The position numbers and the translations under genes were made by a program. Source: Neoconidiobolus thromboides FSU 785 (Eukaryota; Entomophthoromycota; Entomophthoromycetes; Entomophthorales; Neoconidiobolaceae). From it: 64,000 nt of DNA. Position 1 is the stretch's first letter; the number at the start of each line of letters is the position of its first letter. Where the stretch lies: assembly GCA_025603075.1 (NCBI GenBank), contig MU626317.1, positions 1-64,000 of the forward strand. Direction: 5' to 3'. Below, piece after piece: positions 25,057-35,921 of this stretch. Under the pieces are notes generated by a model that saw nothing but the letters and a program-made list of their open reading frames with translations, made no database searches and had not been told where the DNA came from.

Positions 25057-25416
25057 GGAAGCATTTTAAACGAGGATGAGAATGTTTAATAAACTAAGTT
25101 ATTAATTGAAATTTGTTCATAATTTATGTATAACTTTAAATGTTTTGTTCGATTTTTTTAAGTTAACAAATATAAGTATATTTGCTTAAAAATGATGAAA
25201 ATTGATAGCACTATACCTTTTTTAATAGTTAAGTTATTGTAGTTAAATTAAAAAACTTAATTGAAATATACAATTTTTTTCATATTTGAATTCTTATGAT
25301 CTTACATAACTTTACGCAATTAATGCCAAAACTAAAAATAAAATCACTCATTTATGCCGTTTATCTTTAATTTAAATAAATCAAGATTATAATAAAAAGC
25401 GTAACAATTAGCTAAC
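25057..25416. other. Intergenic between bHLH gene and NTF2
   Basis: Tail-to-tail spacer of 360 bp with no further feature. Confidence 0.6.
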
Positions 25417-25951
25417 TTAACCCAAATTAAGACGGAAAATATCGTTATGGACATAATAACCAGCAGCATCTTTAGCCAAAAAGAAAGTTTGTGAAAATCC
25501 AAGGGGATTACTTTCTTCATCAACCTTATGAAAATATAAATACTCGCTTCAAAAAAAATAAAATTTATAATAAACTTACAGCAAGTAAACCAGTAACCGA
25601 AATAATAATGCTTTCTCCAGCGACACTTGGTTGTGGGTCAAAAGTAGAGATTTTATGTTGGACTTTTTGGAATGGTAAGCTCTATTTTAAAACCATAAAC
25701 TCTATAGTCAAAAAAAAACACATTAAATAACTTACGGTTAGTTTCTCAGTGATACCAGCGATACTAGAAAATTGTTGACCTTCAAAAGTTAACATAGAGC
25801 TTTCCCTCTATGAAAAATTATATATAAATTATAATCAACTCGATATAAAAATAAAACTTACGTAAAGGGAAGCCAGTTTACTTCTATCAGTGTCAAAAGT
25901 ATTATAATAAAATTCAACAAATTGTTGAGCTACAGTAGCAAAATCACCCAT
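25417..25951 (-). CDS. NTF2: Nuclear transport factor 2
   Basis: Carries RanGDP into the nucleus through FG nucleoporins. Exons are 25951-25862, 25807-25736, 25681-25580 and 25524-25417, 123 residues, the family's standard size. Landmarks: [17 protein letters not shown] and LASLY near the N-terminus, [57 protein letters not shown] and [20 protein letters not shown] at the C-terminus. The RanGDP-contacting acidic residues (the DEE stretch and the ND before IFRL) are kept. All introns are phase 0. Confidence 0.95.
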
Positions 25952-26243
25952 TTTTATTTAATTTTAAAAAAAACAATTCCTTGATTACTAAAGTTTTTCA
26001 AATTTGTTAATTCATACGAATTTTTTAATGGGATCCTTTTTATTATTAAAATTAAAGCTATGATCTTAATTTTAATTGGACAATTAAAATGGATTTTAGT
26101 TTTAATTGATGTTCTATTTTACTTAGCTACACACGCTTATTAAACTAAAAAATAATTAAAACTCGCCAATAAAATTCAACTATTTTTAAGCTACAAAAAA
26201 TTTAAAAAAATTTAAAAATGTTTATAAACTAATAAACATAATA

Positions 26244-27650
26244 ATGATTCATAACAGTCAAGAAGACAATTACTATTTAATAGAAGCTATTCAAATATTA
26301 AACGAAAGAAAGAACCACATTTATCAATTAGTAGAGGAATGGGAACACCAAATAATTAGCAGCAGTATTAATAACAATCAAACTTATTTATTAGAAGACC
26401 CAACCATTTCGTTATTAACAGGTATTGAACGTTTAAAGCAGCATTTAAATAAAGAAGCACAACATTTGTCTTATTTGCTAGAAAACGAAGATTCAATATA
26501 TCCTTATCATTTAACATGTTCCAATTTACCTTATTTAGAAGCCGTTTATTTAGCAGCCAAAAATCAACAAGGTTTAGTTACTTTGTTTAAAACATTTAGT
26601 TATAATATAAAAATTGATGGAGAGATAATCAATGAAAAGATAACAATTGATATTATTGCTAATCATGGTTTAGATTGGATTAAAGTATCAGCAAGAAACA
26701 CTAAGTATTTGATATCTCAATCTAAGATTGTGAATGAAGAAGAGGAAATGGAAGAGATGGGAGACGATAATACAGAACTAAGTGAGATTGAAAACAAAGC
26801 ATATCAAATGAAGTGTGCAGCTATAGAAAACCAAATCCATTTTAAGATACCTAATATTAAATTTAGTTTTTTAAATATTAATTTCAATCAACCTTATTAT
26901 TTTCCGTTAATTAATAAATTATTACAACTTAATATTATACCAGAAAAAATTAATTCAAATCCTTCATCTACTCTCTCTTTAAGTGATAAAACCAATTTAT
27001 CTACTGAATATTTAAATTTAGATTGTACTACTTTAATTGCTCTTGCTTCTGAATTAACAAATAGTTATAATACTACTAATAATCAATTATCTAACTTAAA
27101 GGTGGAACATTATAATCAAATGAATGCATTAAAAATACAAATAGAAAGTGAATTAAAGAAGCCATTGATGCCTATTTTAATTCATTTATTGAAAGGTCAT
27201 CAGCTTACTACAACTCGAGAATGTTATGAACGTTTTTTTTCAATTGTAAGTACAATTGCTGGAGAAAAAGAGAAGTTACGTGCTAATATTTTGTTTCGTC
27301 ATTATCATCAAGATAATGAATTAATTCATCAAGATACTTTAATGCTACCAAATGATCCATTTTTAAATTTTAAATTAGTTACTAATCAATCTCATGCTTA
27401 TTCTATTGAAGTTTTAGATAACATTATTGACCCTAACTTTGAACATTTTTTATCTTTAAATTTTCATAAATTATATACTTCATTTCATATGTTAGTATTT
27501 GGTTCAGCTTATCAAAGGAAAATGTCCACAATTACGGCAAATACTTGGATTACTAGAGCTTTATTAGATAAAGCTCCTTATTTAAAAGATACTAATTTTA
27601 TTTTATTACATGAACCTCGTTCTTTTGTTGAAAATAAGCTAAAATTTTGA
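26244..27650 (+). CDS. DUF1308 protein (C7orf25-like)
   Basis: Single-exon gene of 468 codons. The C-terminal half carries the family segment LNLDCTTLIALASELTNSYN followed by LKKPLMPILIHLL, then LVTNQSHAYSIEVLDNII and FTSFHMLVFGSAYQRKMSTI-like sequence ending WITRALLDKAPYL, which fit DUF1308 proteins such as human C7orf25. The molecular function of the family is unknown; a PIN-like nuclease fold has been discussed, and that is not visible here directly. The N-terminal half is predicted helical, with an acidic insert (EEEEMEEMGDDNTE) near residue 175. It is convergent with the large regulator gene, with about 140 bp between the stop codons. Confidence 0.7.
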   Translation: MIHNSQEDNYYLIEAIQILNERKNHIYQLVEEWEHQIISSSINNNQTYLLEDPTISLLTGIERLKQHLNKEAQHLSYLLENEDSIYPYHLTCSNLPYLEAVYLAAKNQQGLVTLFKTFSYNIKIDGEIINEKITIDIIANHGLDWIKVSARNTKYLISQSKIVNEEEEMEEMGDDNTELSEIENKAYQMKCAAIENQIHFKIPNIKFSFLNINFNQPYYFPLINKLLQLNIIPEKINSNPSSTLSLSDKTNLSTEYLNLDCTTLIALASELTNSYNTTNNQLSNLKVEHYNQMNALKIQIESELKKPLMPILIHLLKGHQLTTTRECYERFFSIVSTIAGEKEKLRANILFRHYHQDNELIHQDTLMLPNDPFLNFKLVTNQSHAYSIEVLDNIIDPNFEHFLSLNFHKLYTSFHMLVFGSAYQRKMSTITANTWITRALLDKAPYLKDTNFILLHEPRSFVENKLKF

Positions 27651-27793
27651 TCACTTTAATCAGTTAGATCATTTGGTAGTAATGGTAATAGTATACTTTT
27701 CTTTTTTTATTGTTTTTAATAAAAATATAACATATTAAATTCCAAAATTGTGTTTTAATTTTTAAAAAAAATGAAATAAATTTAATAAAAGAA

Positions 27794-30700
27794 CTATTGC
27801 TGATAATTCTGTCCAGGTGGTGGTGGATAAGGTGCATTAGGATCATGATAAGGTTGTTGATACCCTTGCATAGGATGCTGTACGTAATTACCATCTTGAT
27901 ATTGATGGGGTGCATAATTCGGATTCATATTTGGATAGTTTTGATTAGGATCATAATATCCTTGATTTGGAACCTGTCCATAAATCGGTTGTCCATGTTG
28001 TTGTTGATTTCCATATTGTTCATTGGAATAAACTTGGCCTTGCATTTGATCTATATAAGGTTGATTTGGCGGCGCATGTGTATAACTTGGGTTGCCTTGT
28101 TGATCAACGCTACTAAGAGGTGCTTGAGGTTGGTGATAATTGCTAGGATGACCATAACTGCCTTGAGAACTTCCATGCGACATTGGATAACTATGCATTT
28201 GAGGATGAGGATAACCTTGAGGTGGTAAATGGCTTTGTTGATAACCGCTTTGTGAAGGTTGATAGTTACTATAAGTTGGTTGTTGTGATGTACCAGATTG
28301 AGAGCCTTGATAATTACCATATTCTGATTGCTTCGTTGTAGCAGGTTGAGCTTGACTGTTTGATTGAGCTTTGGTTTGACTTTGTTTTTGCGAAGTGGTT
28401 TTGGATTTAGGTTGTGTTGGTGTTTTTGTTTGTGGGGATGAGGTTTGATATGAGGCAGACGAGTTTTGTGTCTTTGAGTTTGGTGATACTTCAGTAGTAT
28501 TGTGCTGTGTTGTAGGATGACTTTGATTAGTATTTAATTCTTCAACTTGGCCTGGGTTAGAACTATATTGTTGTGCACCTCCTATAACTGTTTCAATGAA
28601 TTGATCTGATATACCTGTTGGAAGGTTCATTAAATTCTCTGGGTTAAATATACCCATCGGAATATCTTGTCCAAAGTTTTGATAACCTGGTCCATCCATA
28701 GCTGAACGGTTATTCCCAAGGGCATTTGCCATTAGCATTGGATTGTTGAAATCAGCATTTGATCCTGCGAGGGCATGTAAAGCATTTCCTAAATTTAAGT
28801 TGTAAGTTCCATTTTGGCTCATAGCTGCAAGCTCATTGAGAGTTTGTGGATCAATGCCACCGGAATTCATACCAAACATGGCTTGTGTACTTGCCATTGC
28901 GGTGGAGAATAAAGAATCATTATTAGAATTAGATCCATTATTGGAAGTAGGAGGTTGTACGTTTTTCTTTTTGAACATTTCTGGAAGTTTAACTTTTTGG
29001 TGCTCAGCCATACCTGTAATAACAGTCATACAATAACGACCATTTTCACTGTATTTGGCAAATTTGTTCAAGGTTGTTAAACAAGATAAAAATAAAGAGT
29101 ACCATTGTTCAGAACCTTTAGAGCCGTCAGCTGATCCTTGTTGTCCTTGAGCTGAATTAGAGACTGAACTGACTTTGATCTTATGTAAAAAGACAAAAGC
29201 ACTTACATATAACGGGAAATATTTAAATGAGAGTCCGTGAACTGCATAAAAAGAATCAAAACGCGTCATAATACGAACGATTTCTGTAGCAGCATTAACT
29301 GTATCTCCCATCAAGTTAGTATCAGTAACTCTGAATAAACCGTCAGTGTGACATAAGACTTGCCCAACGATGATAGCAGTATGGTAAAAGGAGTGTAAGA
29401 ACGGGATAAGATACATCTCTGCATAGCAATTTTTAAGGTTAGAGATATCCTCAGGTGGTGATTCTGGAAGTTTCTTTAAGCTAGGTGGAAGTGATTTGAA
29501 CCAATTTTTGAGAGAAACCAAACAATCATGAGCTCTTGTAGCACGATCTTGAAGATTTGACTTAAGTTTTACAGAAGTAAGTAATCTGTTTAATTTTCCT
29601 ACAATTTGACCGAGTTTAGACATAGCAATAAAAACTAAGGTACAAGGGATCTCATCCGGATCATCTTCATCATCTGCAAGCGTAGGAAGTTTGACATCGC
29701 ATAATTCTTGTTGAATTGAAAGTGGACGGCCTAACATTGTAGAATATAAGGTATCTAAAACAAAACATCCCCACCATGTCTTTTTACGAATTTCTTGTTC
29801 AACAGGTTCAAAAGCACCATTTAAAAGATTCTCGCAATCCTTATGCAACCCCAACTCCATAGCCATACGTGTAGCCATACCAGAATAAAGCCATACATTG
29901 TTAGAAACAGTAGTACGATGGTGATAAAGAGTCATGAGGAGTAAAGCTTGAATGGTGAATATCTCTGCTTCAGAGAAACATTCATCAAGACATTTCTTTG
30001 CTTGTGCTTCAAACTCCTCGGCTACTTCCTCATGGGATTTGTCTTTAAGTTGAGGGAAGTAGTTATAACTTTTTTCATTGGTATAAAAAATAGCAATCGC
30101 AAAAATAACGTTTAAAAGGAGAGCGGGTAGTTTCCCTAAATCAAATTGAGACATAATAGTTGGCTTGTGAAGTACTGGGAAGAAAGGGTAATGATAGCGG
30201 AAATACAAGTCTAAAAGATGACGCTTTGCAGCAGTTGATAATACGATCTCATCTTTTGGGGGTGCTAAATCATCTTCAATATGCGTTTCTTGTAAAAGCA
30301 CAGCAAGCTTTTCACATATATCTTGAGTTTCCTTGTTAGTTGATCCAAGAAGAGATCCTGGGAAGCAGCCATAATAAAATACGTTATCTGGACAAGTACG
30401 ATCTCCAACCCAAATTCCATTCAAATCATCTTCCTCCTCATAAGGTGGTGAAGAGAAACGATTAGAATCAGACGGTTGTTGGGATGACTCATTTTCTACT
30501 GAACTTAAATTTGGGGAAGAGGAACTATTAATATTACCAAAATTGGGAGGAAGTGCACTAGCAAAATTTTGACCTAAAAAATTTAAATTGCCTGCTTCTG
30601 AAAATACAGCATTATTGAAATCTTGTTCCGATACACCTTCTAAAGAAGAGAAAAAGGGAAAGAAGTTAGAAGTAGGGTTATTTGGAGCAGGTCCTTGAGT

Positions 30701-31003
30701 TCTTGGTTGGGACGAGGTTGGTTGGCTTTGAAAGTTAGGTATGTTTAAAGAAGGGTTTTGCTGCGAGTAAGAAGCACTCGATGTATTTGTTTGAGGATAG
30801 CCTTGGGAGCCTGTAGGATTAGATGAACTTGATGTATTAGGTGCATTAGCTTGCGCTGCATGATTTTGAGCATAGTTAAATAAAGACTGCGCACTTATAC
30901 AATGCCCACAGAAATAGCTTTGATCCATAGAAGGGAACTGATGGCAAGATCTACATAGGGGACCATTACTACCTGATGAGTTATTTGAGTTGGATTGATT
31001 CAT
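27794..31003 (-). CDS. Fungal-specific transcription factor domain protein without a Zn2Cys6 cluster
   Basis: Single-exon regulator of 1069 residues. Residues ~210-620 form the fungal-specific middle homology domain found in Zn2Cys6 regulators: LLDLYFRYHYPFFPVLHKPT, ALLLMTLYHHRTTVSNNVWL, ATRMAMELGLHKDCENL, KTWWGCFVLDTLYSTMLGRP. The expected C6 cluster (CxxCRxRKxxC...) is absent. Instead residues 17-35 hold a C-x2-C-x11-C-x2-C pair that could bind one zinc. The last 300 residues are rich in Gln, Ser, Tyr, Pro and Gly (PYHDPNAPYPPPPGQNYQQ at the end), a prion-like activation or condensate-type tail. How it contacts DNA, if it does, is unclear; it may act as a cofactor. Confidence 0.8.
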   Translation of the reverse strand: MNQSNSNNSSGSNGPLCRSCHQFPSMDQSYFCGHCISAQSLFNYAQNHAAQANAPNTSSSSNPTGSQGYPQTNTSSASYSQQNPSLNIPNFQSQPTSSQPRTQGPAPNNPTSNFFPFFSSLEGVSEQDFNNAVFSEAGNLNFLGQNFASALPPNFGNINSSSSPNLSSVENESSQQPSDSNRFSSPPYEEEDDLNGIWVGDRTCPDNVFYYGCFPGSLLGSTNKETQDICEKLAVLLQETHIEDDLAPPKDEIVLSTAAKRHLLDLYFRYHYPFFPVLHKPTIMSQFDLGKLPALLLNVIFAIAIFYTNEKSYNYFPQLKDKSHEEVAEEFEAQAKKCLDECFSEAEIFTIQALLLMTLYHHRTTVSNNVWLYSGMATRMAMELGLHKDCENLLNGAFEPVEQEIRKKTWWGCFVLDTLYSTMLGRPLSIQQELCDVKLPTLADDEDDPDEIPCTLVFIAMSKLGQIVGKLNRLLTSVKLKSNLQDRATRAHDCLVSLKNWFKSLPPSLKKLPESPPEDISNLKNCYAEMYLIPFLHSFYHTAIIVGQVLCHTDGLFRVTDTNLMGDTVNAATEIVRIMTRFDSFYAVHGLSFKYFPLYVSAFVFLHKIKVSSVSNSAQGQQGSADGSKGSEQWYSLFLSCLTTLNKFAKYSENGRYCMTVITGMAEHQKVKLPEMFKKKNVQPPTSNNGSNSNNDSLFSTAMASTQAMFGMNSGGIDPQTLNELAAMSQNGTYNLNLGNALHALAGSNADFNNPMLMANALGNNRSAMDGPGYQNFGQDIPMGIFNPENLMNLPTGISDQFIETVIGGAQQYSSNPGQVEELNTNQSHPTTQHNTTEVSPNSKTQNSSASYQTSSPQTKTPTQPKSKTTSQKQSQTKAQSNSQAQPATTKQSEYGNYQGSQSGTSQQPTYSNYQPSQSGYQQSHLPPQGYPHPQMHSYPMSHGSSQGSYGHPSNYHQPQAPLSSVDQQGNPSYTHAPPNQPYIDQMQGQVYSNEQYGNQQQHGQPIYGQVPNQGYYDPNQNYPNMNPNYAPHQYQDGNYVQHPMQGYQQPYHDPNAPYPPPPGQNYQQ

Positions 31004-32396
31004 CTTTATATGTTTAAATTAAAAGAGAAATTAATATATAAAATATTTGAAACTAACATTAAATTCATTTGCTTTTGCACAATCAAACCAATCATTTTAC
31101 GATCATTTTAGTTTAACTAAAAATGAGCTTAAAAATACAGTATTCAAAATGATAAAGTAAGTCGAATGTAAGCAAAATAAGTATCAAATATACTAATATA
31201 TGATGATTTATGCTATATTACTGCTATTACTTCATAAATAGTAGTTTAATATGTATTTACTTGTTGATAGTTTATGTTTGTTAGTAAAAAAAATTATTTA
31301 GTTTGCTTATTTTTTTTATGAATTCAATATACCTTTGATTGGCTCCATTAGCATTTATTTATGCAAGGAATATGCTTATGATGACAAATAGAACAGCTTA
31401 CAGCTGGTCCAGATCAGTTTCGAAAAAAAAGGTTTATTTTAAGTAAAAGCTTGGTCTAAAATACTGTAAAAATCAAGTCAAACTTGAAGTTAGTTTTTGT
31501 TATATTTTAAGAAAATATTGTTTGTAAGTTAAATTAGCTTTTCCTTATGCTTATTGTGATGCTTTTAACCGATAACTGTTTTTATCCTCTTAAATTTAAA
31601 ATGTGAAAAAGTCTCAGATGTTCCAGCTTTCTTTTATTTTAAACTCTACAGCTAATATTTTATATTTTAATATATTTTTAACAAATAGAGATTTGGTATT
31701 GATTATATAAGAGCAAGATATTATAATAGTAGTAAAAACAATAATGAGAATATATCAGATTATATTTGTATAAATAATCTTCAAGTTTAGATTACAAACC
31801 TCAATGTAAATCAAGCCTTTTTAAGCGACAAGCTTTAAAAAAACTAGTCAATTAAATGACTTTTTAAAATTATCACTTTTTTTAAAATTAAGCTGGACAG
31901 CTGTAACTAAAAAAGCTTGGGTTTTTGGGTTAGAAATGTCACTTCAAATGAGGCTCTGTTAAGCTTTGGTATAAAATTATTAGCTTAATTACGCCATCAA
32001 GATTGTTTGTGTTTATGATATAAAATTACTAATATTTTATTGTTATACTATCTGAAAAGAAAAACATTAGTAATCGGAAGGTTTATGTTTATTAACAAAC
32101 CTTTTTTATAATACTTCAATACTACCAAAGTATCGAATTTTATCGATTTACACTTTGTTTCATTTCTAAAACTTTTTTAATTTAAACTGTACTTAAAAAG
32201 CTACCATTTTATTTAATATATCTGGATAGAATATTGCTGCCATGATTACATTAAAATAATAAATCATAGTCAATAATACTCTAATAAAGTAGATACAATT
32301 TAAAAAGCTTAATAAAAATATAAATTATTAGAATACCAATAATTTTATTAATAAATATAAAATTACAATCAAAAATTTCAACTAGATCAAAAAAAT
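31004..32396. other. Large intergenic region upstream of the fungal-domain regulator
   Basis: 1.4 kb without coding sequence or known repeats; the length suits an extended promoter of the regulator. Confidence 0.6.
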
Positions 32397-32500
32397 ACTA
32401 GGGGTGTGTTTTATATTTGAGAATTTTACTAACAATTTTTCTACTCAAATAGCGCTTAAAAGATAGAAAAAATAATGAAGCCAAAAAAAAACACCCATTA
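32397..32500 (+). mobile_element. MITE copy 9, abutting the RNase gene
   Basis: Begins ACTAGGGGTGTG and ends AACACCCATTA; its last bases form the TAA stop codon of the RNase II family gene on the minus strand. Confidence 0.88.
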
Positions 32501-35500
32501 TTGAATTTTGTCTTTATGATCTATTGAAATCGGTCTTATTGGAGCAATATCAATAGTAGGAAGCAACTTGTTTAAATCCACTTTAATTTTAACATCAATG
32601 GTATCTAAAAGGGCCAAGTTTTGCACAATGCTCTTTAGTTGACCATTATCTTTATTACTATCTACTATAGTTTCCTCTTCTTTGGTATCAGAATCCTTTT
32701 TATTGTTATCTGACTTATTTCTTGTGTTTCTGTTCTTTTCTACATTATCTTTCCATTTTAATAAAAGGCTTTTCTCTTGAACTTTAAATCCATCCAATGG
32801 TAAATCTTTGAAGTAAATTCGGGAGTCTATAGCATACTTTGATACTACTACAAACATATATTCTTCATTAAAGTCAATGATTTTCGCTTTTTCCATTACT
32901 TCAACCAACTTGGATTCTTTATTTTCCCTATTCTTATTCATCGTACTAAGAAAGTGAGCTAAATAAAGTACAATACTTTGATCTTGAACTTTACGGGACC
33001 TATCTTTTTGCAAATTACAACGATTAGCAATCATTGATAATTCAATCTCATCCAACTCATATTTTTTATTTCCAAGTAAAGAGCTAAGCTGTCTATGAAC
33101 TACTAAATCAGGATATCTTCGAATTGGTGATGTAAAATGAGTATACAATGGCATGTTGAGTGCATAATGATGTGGATTGATGTCCTTATTAAAACCAAGA
33201 CATAAGTATTTTGCTCGTTGCATTGGTCTAATTACCAATAGCCTAAATGCCTCTAAAACTTCTGGGTTGCTGTTTTGACTAAGGGACTTTTGGAAAGCTT
33301 GAGACGAAGATATATCAAGATCAATATCATATTTACTAGCTGTCTTGATTAATTCTTCCATCCCCTTTTCATTAGGTGGAGGATGATGTCTTAGAAAAGC
33401 TAATTCTGGGAGTTCTTTGACCAATATTTCTGCAACAGAGCGATTTGCTAATAGCATGAATTCTTCAATAAGTCGAGTAGCATCACTAGATTTATAAATT
33501 TCGCAAGAGCTTGGCATTCCAGCATCATCAAGTTTAAAGGATAATTTTAATGAACTCATTTCTAATGAACCCTCATCAAATCTCTCTGTACGAAGCTTTT
33601 TAGATAAATTATACAGCAGCAGTATGTTTTCTTCCATTCGAGAGCAATTAATCCCTGGCTGAGGTACAACTAAATCTTGATTTAAATGCCCACCATCGAT
33701 AACTTTTTGCACTTGATCATAACTTAATTTAGCACATGAACGTATCAATGATTTAAAATAGCTAGTTTCTAATACTTTTCCATTGGCATCTATTTTCCAT
33801 GTAAATGAAAATGCTAACCTATCTTTATGGGGCACAAGAGAACATAGTTCATCACAAAGTTGGCGTGGAAGCATTGGTATATTCCTTTCTACCATATAAA
33901 TTGTGGTTGCTCTATTCTTGGCTTCTAGATCAAGCATACTTCCTTGAGGTACAAAAGGGCTTACATCAGCTATATGAACTCCTACATGAAATAGGCCATC
34001 TTCTAAACTTTCGATTGAAACAGCATCATCTAAATCCCTAGCTGTAGGAGGATCAATAGTAAAAATACACTTTTCTCTAAGGTCTTTTCTGTTTTCAAAA
34101 TACTCACCGCCAACTGCATATATATCTGATGGTAGACTAGAAATTATCTTTTCATCGAAATCAGATGCATCTACGCCATTTTCAGTCAGGATAGAATTGG
34201 AACCACAGTCTATCTTACTTATTTCGCCCATAATACCGTTTAATTCGCCTAAAGGATTCTTCTGTAGGCTAGACCAATGGCTAATTTTAACAGAAAAGCA
34301 TGTTTTGTAAAGCAAATTAGGATCTTCAAGGTACTTTTTAGGTAAACTTAAAGTGTGAACAATGATAAGGGGTGCCCTAGAATCAAATGGTTTAAATTCC
34401 AACATTTTTGGTAATTTTCCTTGCTGGCTTTTATCTTTATTCTTCGAACTATTGTTCCCCATTTTAGCATCAGAAGTAGATGGCTCTTCATTGCTACTCT
34501 CATTATCTAGTTTTAAGTCTTGATTATTTTTGGTTTTCTCTTTTGTGTTTTGTTTTGGTTCTTTGAAGACGCCTACAAAAATCCTGCTATGAACTTGCTT
34601 TGCTATTGAAACCACTTCCCCAGCATCCAAATCCCTTTCAATTATGCTTTTAGGTACGTCATTATTGCCTTTAAAGAGTTTTTCCTTTTCCTCTTGAGTT
34701 AACAATTTAATAATAACATCATCGCCTTCAAGTGCTCTATTATAATGCTTTACTCCCATAATAAAAATATCGTCTTTTCTTCCATCTATAACGACGTACC
34801 CATGCTTTCGATTGAACGAACTAATTCTTAATTTACCAGAAAAGTAAAGACCCTTTTCAATATCACTTTTTAATGACTCAGGATCCAAATGTTTAGAATA
34901 ATAGCTTGAATCAGTAGATTTTCTAGAGTCGTTAATCTTTTTTCCCTTTTTGGTAGCTTTGGTTATTAATTGGATTTCAGTTTTAGCATCGAGTATAACT
35001 TCGTTTAATGAATATTTTAATACTTCATGATCTGTCTCAGTTTTAATCAAGTTCGCACTTTTCTGATCAAACTCTACCGATTTTGTTTTTGTTTCACTAA
35101 CATCTTTGTCCTTAACCTTTGAGATTTTGTCTTTATCTGTAATGTAAATTAGTATATAAATTTAAAAGTTATAATTTATCTTACTTTGGTGTTTTTTAAT
35201 ATTTAAGGCTGACTTTTCATTAAAGTTTGTATCTTTTCTGTCATTATTTTCATTTACTGATTTATTGTTCAAATCTTTATTACTAACTGTGGAGCTGGAA
35301 TTAGATTTTAAGCTGTGTGCAGTATCCACCGGTATTTTACTTTCAGCCTTCTTTCTTTCTACTATTTCAACTAAATATTTATTATATATATAAATGTAAA
35401 AAACATAATGTATTACTTTTATTAATTACAGCTTGAAGTTTTCCATCTCTAACTTCAAATTGTTTTTTACTGCTTCTTTTTGCTTTATTTAATTCTCCAT

Positions 35501-35921
35501 AATCAAACTTTACTTTAGAGTAATCTTGAAGGCCATTCCCCCTCTTACCTATTTATCATGTTAGTTTTTATATCTGAATATTCACTTTTTATTAAAATTC
35601 AATGGCAACTTAATTTCAATTTAATGATATTTAGTTTAATTAATTACCTTTATTATACTTCACATTATCACGCGTATTCGGTAATCTAGTTTGTTGTGGT
35701 TTGATCGAGAGCGTTTCTAATCTTTTCTCTAAATCAGTGTTTTCATTATTGGAAGTGCTCATAGGCGTAGATTGTAGCAATTCAAACGAACCTGCTTCAT
35801 ACTTCAGTCCTTGGTCGATATTCTGTAATGATTCAAAAGAGAATGCTTCAACCTTTTTTTCTTTATCACTTTCTCGTAACAAATCAAAAGCTGGAATAAA
35901 TGTATCTGTCATTCGACTCAT
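32498..35921 (-). CDS. RNase II/R family exoribonuclease (Dis3L2/Ssd1-like)
   Basis: 3'-5' exoribonuclease of the RNB family, cytoplasmic by analogy. Exons are 35921-35648, 35548-35417, 35370-35185 and 35136-32498, about 1076 residues. The N-terminal ~260 residues are disordered and charged. Cold-shock domains follow (YFSGKLRISSFNRKHGYVVI; ALEGDDVIIKLL, AGEVVSI). The RNB core has FTIDPPTARDLDDAVS, keeping all four catalytic acidic positions, then GVHIADVSPFVPQGS, RNIPMLPRQLCDELCSL and HFTSPIRRYPDLVVHRQL. An S1-like region ends the protein. No PIN domain, so it is Dis3L2/Ssd1 type rather than Dis3. Yeast Ssd1 has lost activity; this one should be active by its motif. The stop codon lies at the very end of an adjoining inverted-repeat element. 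Confidence 0.88.

Noticed and set aside
27797-28320. Open frames on both strands over the regulator's C-terminus
   Set aside because: Shadow frames of the Gln/Pro/Tyr-rich tail.
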